The notes beneath the pieces were generated by a model. That model made no database searches, was not told where the DNA came from, and saw only the letters and a program-made list of their open reading frames with translations. Below are positions 7,022 to 11,456 of a stretch of DNA of 11,456 nt, one piece after another (position 1 is the first letter of the stretch; every line of letters starts with the position of its first letter). Source of the stretch: Planctomycetales bacterium (GTDB lineage Bacteria; Planctomycetota; SZUA-567); contig BNUQ01000058.1 of the NCBI GenBank assembly GCA_025997475.1, forward strand, positions 1 through 11,456. Direction: 5' to 3'. The position numbers and the translations under genes are program-made.

Positions 7022-7234
7022 ATGAAAAAGTTTCTGCTCTTGGCGTTGACGCTGGCGATTTTAACCGCGACCGGTTGTGAGCGTCGCCGTGATTATTTGG
7101 TCCCGCAAACCGAAAATAAGGTCTGGAAAGCCACTTGCGAGGCGGCGAACGTGTTATTCCCGCTCGGCACGACGGCGAACATCATCGTCTCGGAAATGAT
7201 GCTCGACGCGCAAGGACAAACCGCGAACAATTAA
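7022..7234 (+). CDS. Small lipoprotein, function unknown
   Basis: This 70-residue protein has a lipoprotein signal: MKKF, a hydrophobic core (LLLALTLAILTATG) and lipobox A16-T17-G18-C19, so the mature form is a 52-residue lipid-anchored peptide starting at Cys19. The mature N-terminus is basic (ERRRDYL). A second Cys is at 39, and VLFPLGTTANIIVSEMML (44-61) is moderately hydrophobic. AAAGGA (7011-7016) lies 5 bases before the ATG, a good ribosome binding site. No family is recognised. The last residues Asn-Asn-stop fall inside the AATTAAC heptads. It precedes hflX on the same strand with a strong inverted repeat between them. After cleavage it would sit in the inner or outer membrane. Confidence 0.8.
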   Translation: MKKFLLLALTLAILTATGCERRRDYLVPQTENKVWKATCEAANVLFPLGTTANIIVSEMMLDAQGQTANN

Positions 7235-7344
7235 CAATTAACAATTGACAATTAACAATCGAGGAGTTGCGTAAAAATTTCGCTCCGCGATTTTGAAAAT
7301 AAATTCCACAATTATCTAAATTGTTAATTGTCAATTGTTAATTG
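7226..7344. repeat. 25-bp perfect inverted repeat (AATTAAC heptads)
   Basis: The left arm at 7235-7259 (units AATTAAC, AATTGAC, AATTAAC) is the exact reverse complement of 7320-7344, leaving a 60-base spacer (7260-7319) with AGGAGTTGCG, CGCTCCGCG and ATTCCAC, a diverged version of the core seen elsewhere. One more heptad precedes the left arm and contains the lipoprotein stop codon. The right arm ends next to the hflX ribosome binding site (AAGGA, 7345-7349). In RNA this would be a 25-bp hairpin between the two genes, without a U tract. Confidence 0.92.
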
Positions 7345-7353
7345 AAGGAAACT

Positions 7354-8691
7354 ATGTCCAGCAACAACCAATCGCGGCACGACCGCACCGAACTTGCGCT
7401 CGCCGAAGAGCGCTGTTTTTTGGTCGGTGCGGAAATCCCCGGTCGCTATCAAGCCGGCGAGGAACCGCTGTCCGAACTTGCCGAACTTATCGACACCGCC
7501 GGCGGCGAAGTGGTCGGGACGCTCACGCAAAAAATCGACCGCCCGACCACGCGCTACTATCTCGGCAAGGGCAAATTCTACGATTTGGTTGACGCCGCCA
7601 TCGCCGCGCAAGCCGAGACCATCGTCGTTGACGACGATATTACGCCCGCGCAACTTTCGACCATCGAAGAAGCGGCGCGAATGAAAGTCATCGACCGAAG
7701 CGAAGTAATCCTCGACATTTTCCGCCATCGCGCCCGTTCGTTGCCGGCGCAGTTGCAGGTCGAACTCGCGCAATTGCAATACGAACTGCCGCGCCTCGCC
7801 CGCAAATGGACGCATCTTGAACGAGTCAGCGGCGGCATCGGCACCGGCGTCGGTTCCAGCCGCGGCGGCGGCGAAGCGCAAATCGAAGTTGACCGCCGCC
7901 TCGTCCGCAAACGGATTTCCCGCCTGCAACAAGAACTGACGGTCATCAACGAGCGGCGCAATCGCGAGGTCGAAGCCCGCGCGCGGGTCTTCAAGGTCTG
8001 CTTGGTCGGCTACACCAACGCCGGCAAAAGTTCGCTCCAAAACCGGCTGACCGGCGGCGAAGAAGCGTTCGTCGAAAACCGTTTATTCGCGACGTTGGAC
8101 ACCCTGACCCGCCAAATGACGTTTGTTACCGCCGAAAATAAAACCCGCGCCCCCATCGCGTTGTTGTCGGACACCGTCGGCTTTATCCGCCGTCTGCCGC
8201 ACCATTTGGTCGCCAGTTTTCACGCGACGTTGGCGGAAGCGGCGCAAGCCGATTTATTGTTAATCGTGTTGGACAGCGCCGACCCGCGCGCCCTGTTGCA
8301 AACGCAAGCCGTCCGCGAAACGTTGGCGGATATCGGGATGGCGGAGCGCGAAAGTTTGTATGTCTTTAACAAAATTGATTTGCCGCGCGACGAAGCGACC
8401 TTGGCGCGGTTGCGGGAAAATCTGACGCCGGCGGTGGAAGTGTCGGCGCAAACCGGCGCGGGGATTGACGCTTTGCGCGAACTGATTTACCGGCGCGTCA
8501 TCGCGCGGCAGAACCGCGTAACCCTGCGCTTTTCGTCCGGCGACGGACGGCGCTTGGCGCTGATTAACCAATTCGGCGCCGACCCGCAAATCGCCTACGA
8601 CGGCGACGACCTTGTCGCCGAGGTAACGCTCGCCGCCGCCGACTTGGAACGGCTAAAACGGTTGCCGGGCGAGATGGCAATTAACAATTAA
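7354..8691 (+). CDS. hflX: Ribosome-associated GTPase HflX
   Basis: HflX binds the 50S subunit and splits or rescues stalled and heat-damaged ribosomes. From ATG 7354 the protein is 445 residues, normal for the family. The N-terminal GTP-binding-protein-associated domain (about 15-130) includes RYYLGKGK (67-74) and VVDDDITPAQ. The coiled linker has RGGGEAQIEVDRRLVRKRI (170-188), the usual GxGExQxExDRR region. The G domain shows G1 GYTNAGKSS (219-227), switch region FATLDT (245-250), G3 DTVG (273-276), G4 NKID (339-342) and G5 VSAQTG. An upstream in-frame TTG at 7342 is possible but would put AAGGA inside the gene, so ATG 7354 is preferred. The protein ends Ala-Ile-Asn-Asn from heptad DNA, exactly as RibF does. 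Confidence 0.96.
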   Translation: MSSNNQSRHDRTELALAEERCFLVGAEIPGRYQAGEEPLSELAELIDTAGGEVVGTLTQKIDRPTTRYYLGKGKFYDLVDAAIAAQAETIVVDDDITPAQLSTIEEAARMKVIDRSEVILDIFRHRARSLPAQLQVELAQLQYELPRLARKWTHLERVSGGIGTGVGSSRGGGEAQIEVDRRLVRKRISRLQQELTVINERRNREVEARARVFKVCLVGYTNAGKSSLQNRLTGGEEAFVENRLFATLDTLTRQMTFVTAENKTRAPIALLSDTVGFIRRLPHHLVASFHATLAEAAQADLLLIVLDSADPRALLQTQAVRETLADIGMAERESLYVFNKIDLPRDEATLARLRENLTPAVEVSAQTGAGIDALRELIYRRVIARQNRVTLRFSSGDGRRLALINQFGADPQIAYDGDDLVAEVTLAAADLERLKRLPGEMAINN

Positions 8692-8925
8692 CAATTAAGA
8701 ATTAAGAACTCACGTTACGCGAATTTGTCATCATCGGCTCCGCCTCGGCGGACGTGTCCGCTAAAAGCCCCGACAGGGGCTTAATGTGAATAACGGTGGA
8801 GCGGAGAGGCGGTATCAGCCGCGTAACTCGGGGAAAAGCGTCCCCGCCGGACACAACGAGAGGGGTTGAACTATTTGTTGAACCCCTCTCGGGGTTCGGT
8901 CATCGGTCGGGGTTGTTCACATTTA

Positions 8926-9067
8926 GAACCTATCTCTTTATCAAGATTAGTTGCAACTGGTCGCGGCGATTGATCGATGCGCAGGGAAAAAAAAACCAAA
9001 TTATCGGACTTGCATCGCCTCGCATTCGCGGCACTTATTTCCCAGAAATTGATAAAAAGATAGGTTC
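8926..9067. mobile_element. MITE-like element, 20-bp terminal inverted repeats
   Basis: The ends AGAACCTATCTCTTTATCAA (8925-8944) and TTGATAAAAAGATAGGTTCT (9049-9068) are inverted repeats with one mismatch in 20. Taking GAACC...GGTTC as the termini, the element is 142 bp and is flanked by TTA on both sides (8923-8925 and 9068-9070), a plausible 3-bp target duplication. The interior is partly self-complementary (GCGGCGATTGATCGATGCG against GCATCGCCTCGCATTCGCGG) and encodes no transposase. A TNA-type 3-bp duplication is known for IS5-family (IS1031 group) elements; a link to that family is inference. Confidence 0.8.
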
Positions 9068-9069
9068 TT

Positions 9070-9088
9070 AACGCCTACGGCGTTTTTT
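9070..9088 (+). terminator. Weak terminator-like hairpin
   Basis: AACGCC (9070-9075), a TAC loop and GGCGTT (9079-9084) form a 6-bp stem with a T run (9083-9088) at its end. It lies about 380 bp downstream of hflX, immediately after the MITE-like element. It could stop read-through on the plus strand, but the stem is short and the distance from hflX is large. Confidence 0.3.
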
Positions 9089-9213
9089 AAGGAGTTTTAT
9101 TTTTTTTAAGTCGGTTGCGATTTTTTGGCGCGCGTAACATGAATAAATAATTGTTAATTGTTAATTGTTAATTGTGAATTGCCTCTCTCTCACCAACAAG
9201 AAAGTCCTCAAAA

Positions 9214-10956
9214 ATGGAACGTCTGCACAAATTTATGGCGCATTGTGGCGTCGCGTCGCGCCGCGAAGCCGAGATTTATATCCGCGACGGGCGCGTCGCC
9301 GTCAACGGCAACCTCGTTACCGAACTCGGCGTCAAAATCGACCCCGAAACCGCCGTCGTGCTGGTTGACGGCAAGGTCATCAAGCCGGAAACGCCGGTCT
9401 GTTATTTGGCGCACAAGCCGACCGGCTACGCCGCGACCGTCGAGGACGAACTCGGTCGCAAAACCGTGTTGGACTTACTGCCGGAAATCACCGAGCGGGT
9501 TTATCCCGCCGGTCGGCTCGACCTCGACAGCGAAGGGCTCATCATCTTGACCAACGCCGGCGACATCACGTATTTCCTGACGCATCCGTCGTGCGGCGTG
9601 AAAAAAATTTACGAGGCGACGGTCGAAGGCGAAGTCGAAGACGAAACCATCGAAATTTTATTAAACAAAGGCGTGTTTGTCGGCGCGGTCAAAATCCGCC
9701 CGCTAATGGCAAAAATCGTTAAGCGCTTGTCCGACGCGACTATCGTGCGGATTATCGTCGCCGAAGGCATCAATCGCGAAGTCCGCCGCCTCTTCGCGGC
9801 GTTGGGACACGAAGTAAAAAAATTGGTGCGGTTAGAAGTCGGACCGTTCAAAATCGACGGCATCAGCCGCGGCAAATTCCGCGCCGCGACCCCGCAAGAA
9901 ATGAAACAACTGCGCGAGATGATGGAGAAAAAAACACCGACGCTCGACGGCGCGGAATCTGACGACACACCGGCGGCAAAACCGGCGCGACCGCCGCGAC
10001 CGGCGAAACCCCGCCGCTTTGCGCCGGCGGCGGAAAACCAAAAACGGCAGGGCAAACCCGACCCCGCGCATCTCAACCAACGCCGTCCGGCGATGTCGCT
10101 CCGTCCCCGCCGCGACGACCGCCCGCGCCGCGACGATGCCAGCCCGCAACGAGACACGCCGCGTGAATATCGCCCGCGCGACGGTAAACCGCGTGAATAT
10201 CGTCCACGCGACGGCGAGCCGCGCCGCGATTTCCGCGGTGAACGTCCCGCGACCGACACCCGCGAACCGCGCCGCGATTGGCGCGATAAAAAGAATTTCG
10301 CTAAACCGGCGTATCAAAGAAGAGACGACCGACCGCGCGACGATAAGCCACGCGAATACACACCGCGCGACGGCAAACCGCGTGAATACCAGCCGCGCAA
10401 CGGCAAGCCGCGCGACGGCGAGCCGCGCAACGGCGAATTTACGCGTCCGGCGCCGCGCCGTGATTTCCGCGGTGAACGTCCCGCGACCGACACTCGCGAA
10501 CCGCGCCGCGATTGGCGCGATAAAAAGAATTTCGCTAAACCGGCGTATCAAAGAAGAGACGACCGACCGCGCGACGATAAGCCACGCGAATATACACCGC
10601 GCGATGGCAAGCCGCGTGAATACAAACCGCGCGACGGCAAACCGCGTGAATACAAACCGCGCGATGGAAAGCCGCGCGACGGCGAATTTGAACGTCCGCA
10701 AAGAAACGCGCCGCGCGGCAAATTCCCGCCGAAAGGTCGCCCGTCAAGTAGCCGTCCGTCAACCGCGCCGCACTCGCGACCGAGCGCCGACCGGCGTCCG
10801 AGCGCCGACCGGCGTCCGGCTACCGACCGGCAGTCGGGCACCGACCGGCAGTCGGGCACCGACCGGCAGTCGGGCACCGACCGTGCGCCGGCGAGAAATT
10901 CCGCGCCGAAACCCTTCCGGCGTCCGCCGCCGCGCCGCTCGCATCCGTTAGGATAA
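9214..10956 (+). CDS. rluB: 23S rRNA pseudouridine synthase, RluB/RsuA family, with long basic repeat tail
   Basis: The protein has 580 residues. The first 240 form a complete RluB/E/F/RsuA-type enzyme: an S4 RNA-binding domain (about 2-60, ERLHKFMAHCGVASRREAE...), then the synthase domain with AGRLDLDSEGLIILTN (99-114), where Asp103 is the catalytic residue, KKIYEATVEG, and EGINREVRRLFAALGHEVKKLVRLEVGP. RluB isomerises a uridine of 23S rRNA in the peptidyl transferase region. Residues about 241-580 are a low-complexity, disordered, strongly basic tail of PRDGKPREY-type repeats rich in Arg, Pro, Asp and Lys, ending in DRQSGT repeats. Some RluB proteins have a shorter basic tail; this one is longer than the enzyme. 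ATG 9214 fits the S4 start, though its ribosome binding site is weak. The choice of rluB over a paralogue is not certain. Confidence 0.9.
   Translation: MERLHKFMAHCGVASRREAEIYIRDGRVAVNGNLVTELGVKIDPETAVVLVDGKVIKPETPVCYLAHKPTGYAATVEDELGRKTVLDLLPEITERVYPAGRLDLDSEGLIILTNAGDITYFLTHPSCGVKKIYEATVEGEVEDETIEILLNKGVFVGAVKIRPLMAKIVKRLSDATIVRIIVAEGINREVRRLFAALGHEVKKLVRLEVGPFKIDGISRGKFRAATPQEMKQLREMMEKKTPTLDGAESDDTPAAKPARPPRPAKPRRFAPAAENQKRQGKPDPAHLNQRRPAMSLRPRRDDRPRRDDASPQRDTPREYRPRDGKPREYRPRDGEPRRDFRGERPATDTREPRRDWRDKKNFAKPAYQRRDDRPRDDKPREYTPRDGKPREYQPRNGKPRDGEPRNGEFTRPAPRRDFRGERPATDTREPRRDWRDKKNFAKPAYQRRDDRPRDDKPREYTPRDGKPREYKPRDGKPREYKPRDGKPRDGEFERPQRNAPRGKFPPKGRPSSSRPSTAPHSRPSADRRPSADRRPATDRQSGTDRQSGTDRQSGTDRAPARNSAPKPFRRPPPRRSHPLG
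10222..10623 (+). repeat. In-frame 168-bp duplication within the rluB tail
   Basis: Bases 10222-10389 are repeated at 10456-10623, an offset of 234 bp (78 codons), with only a handful of silent third-position differences. The repeated peptide runs from RRDFRGERPATDTREPRR to PRDGKPREY (residues 337-392 and 415-470). Between and after the copies are shorter PRDGKPREY / PRNGKPRDGEP units. The near identity at the DNA level points to a recent duplication or gene conversion, and the mostly silent differences suggest the amino acid sequence is kept. Confidence 0.92.
10784..10890 (+). repeat. 18-bp tandem repeat encoding DRQSGT
   Basis: Three perfect 18-bp units (CCGACCGGCAGTCGGGCA) lie at 10823-10876, preceded by two diverged units, GCGCCGACCGGCGTCCGA and a near copy, at 10784-10819, and followed by a partial unit. 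They encode repeated six-residue blocks (PSADRR, then DRQSGT) near the C-terminus of the rluB product. The unit number is likely to vary between strains. Confidence 0.9.
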
Positions 10957-10963
10957 GGTTTTG

Positions 10964-11143
10964 GCTCTATTCAATTGCCACGCGCTTTAGCGCGTGGTTA
11001 GCGATCCATAAGAAATGGGCTTTAGCCCAAAATAAAGAATGCATTTTAATTCCACCGGATTTAGCCGAATTATTATTTGGGCTAAAGCCCATTTTAGAGA
11101 GCGCGCTGTCCACGCCCTAAAGGGCGTGGCAATTGAATAGAGC
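10964..11143. repeat. Palindromic interspersed repeat, copy 2 (180 bp)
   Basis: This is the second copy of the element at 1458-1605. Ends GCTCTATTCAATTGCCACG (10964-10982) and CGTGGCAATTGAATAGAGC (11125-11143) are perfect inverted repeats of 19 bp. Internal palindromes follow in the same order: CACGCGCTTTAGCGCGTGG, GGGCTTTAGCCC (11017-11028), CGGATTTAGCCG, GGGCTAAAGCCC (11079-11090) and CACGCCCTAAAGGGCGTGG. It starts 8 bp after the rluB stop. A further TTGAATAGAGCC fragment is at 11168-11179. The remaining spacer to the flagellin terminator is AT-rich and shows no gene; rluB has no other obvious terminator. Confidence 0.9.
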
Positions 11144-11244
11144 ACACTAACCTTCGCTTCGCTCGGTTTGAATAGAGCCGCCGCGTTTGACAACCCACAA
11201 TCAAACCCTGCCGTTTTTTTTCGTCAAATTTTTAATTCGCTCAT

Positions 11245-11277
11245 AAAAAAAAACGCCGGAGCATTTCGGCTCCGGCG
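11245..11277 (-). terminator. Rho-independent terminator of the flagellin gene
   Basis: Read on the minus strand, CGCCGGAGC (11277-11269), a 6-base loop and GCTCCGGCG (11262-11254) form a perfect 9-bp GC-rich stem followed directly by nine T (11253-11245). It lies about 47 bp after the flagellin stop codon. It is the only textbook intrinsic terminator in the window. Confidence 0.95.
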
Positions 11278-11324
11278 CATAATTCCAACTACTTTACTCC
11301 AACTACTTTTACCGCCTGCGGCTA

Positions 11325-11456
11325 CTAACCAATCAGCGACAGGGCGCTTTGCGGCAGTTGGTTGGCTTGCGCCAACATCGACGTTCCCGCCTGCACCATC
11401 AGTTGGTTCTTGGTGAACTTCGTCGATTCCGTCGCCATATCCGTGTCCCGAATGTA
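11325..11456 (-). CDS. Flagellin, C-terminal end (partial)
   Basis: Only the last 43 codons are in the window; the gene continues beyond the right edge. The peptide [18 protein letters not shown] followed by [18 protein letters not shown] and SALSLIG is the conserved C-terminal D0 helix of bacterial flagellin, which packs in the filament core and carries the export and polymerisation surface. The sequence ends with two consecutive TAG stop codons (11325-11327, 11322-11324) and then a strong terminator, consistent with a highly expressed gene. Flagellin is exported through the flagellar type III apparatus. No other flagellar gene is visible here, and the gene name (fliC, hag or similar) cannot be settled from this part. 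Confidence 0.96.
   Translation of the reverse strand, partial: YIRDTDMATESTKFTKNQLMVQAGTSMLAQANQLPQSALSLIG

Larger units (their letters stand above)
8679..9176. repeat. Composite nested foldback element, copy 2 (hflX-rluB spacer)
   Basis: The 8692-9213 spacer has no gene. Outer layers are inverted heptads: four AATTAAC/AATTAAG units at 8679-8706 and four AATTGTT/AATTGTG units at 9149-9176. Next come AACTCACGTTACGCG (8707-8721) and CGCGTAACATGAAT (9131-9144), also inverted. Inside are hairpin AAGCCCC-GACA-GGGGCTT (8765-8782), the inverted pair AATGTGAATAAC (8783-8794) / GTTGTTCACATT (8912-8923), GGTGGAGCGG as in copy 1, and an 11-bp stem CGAGAGGGGTT (8857-8867) / AACCCCTCTCG (8881-8891). A MITE-like element occupies 8926-9067. 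The left heptads supply the hflX stop codon. Confidence 0.75.

Noticed and set aside
7342..7353. TTG at 7342 as the hflX start
   Set aside because: It would place the AAGGA site within the coding sequence; ATG 7354 is correctly spaced from it.
7324..8040. 238-codon open frame opposite hflX
   Set aside because: Antisense shadow of a GC-rich gene; hflX carries all GTPase motifs in its own frame.
8796..9071. Open frame of 91 codons (+)
   Set aside because: It spans the composite palindrome and the MITE-like element across their boundary; composition is repeat-driven.
9832..10951. Long open frames on both strands inside the rluB tail (310 and 289 codons)
   Set aside because: They are frame shadows of the Arg/Asp/Pro-rich repeat DNA; the S4 and synthase domains fix the true frame, which continues unbroken.
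1..11456. tRNA, rRNA, riboswitch, defence or biosynthetic cluster
   Set aside because: No cloverleaf, rRNA segment, known riboswitch core or signature defence gene was found by reading both strands; ribF has no FMN riboswitch-like leader that I can recognise.

Overview
The window is a stretch of bacterial chromosome with ten genes, one of them cut by the right edge. All genes look intact and ordinary in composition. Coding DNA is GC-rich with many GCG/CGC codons. The spacers alternate between very AT-rich runs and strong GC-rich palindromes. A lipoprotein with a lipobox, a secreted protein and a flagellin point to a flagellated, Gram-negative-type bacterium. The TsaD and HflX sequences remind me of planctomycetes or their relatives, but this is an impression and not a reliable assignment.

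Layout: 1-372 is non-coding (two identical 127-bp repeats and a foldback). tsaD (-) is at 373-1383. A palindromic repeat lies at 1458-1605. ribF (+) is at 1792-2706. A secreted protein of unknown function (-) is at 2822-4093, followed by a hot-dog thioesterase (-) at 4172-4567. A composite foldback (about 4606-4993) and a MITE-like element (5068-5226) come next. Then a YitT-family membrane protein (-) at 5246-6154, a heptad foldback at 6159-6297, a small coiled-coil protein (-) at 6337-6663, a possible promoter near 6825, a small lipoprotein (+) at 7022-7234, a 25-bp perfect inverted repeat at 7235-7344, hflX (+) at 7354-8691, a second composite foldback with another MITE-like element (8679-9176), and an rluB-type pseudouridine synthase (+) with a 340-residue repetitive basic tail at 9214-10956. 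The window ends with a second copy of the 1458-type palindromic repeat (10964-11143) and the 3' end of a flagellin gene (-) with a clear terminator.

The recognised genes are mostly translation and cofactor housekeeping: t6A tRNA modification, FMN/FAD synthesis, a ribosome-associated GTPase and 23S rRNA pseudouridylation. They do not form one pathway or an obvious operon. No defence, secretion or biosynthetic cluster is visible.

The unusual content is in the spacers. At least three layers of repeats are nested or side by side: (1) runs of 7-bp units (GTTGATA, GTTTAGA or GTTAATT types) usually arranged as inverted pairs around a short core; (2) palindromic elements that recur at two places each; (3) MITE-like elements with 16-20 bp terminal inverted repeats and 2-3 bp apparent target duplications. 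The heptads run into the 3' ends of three genes and supply their stop codons.
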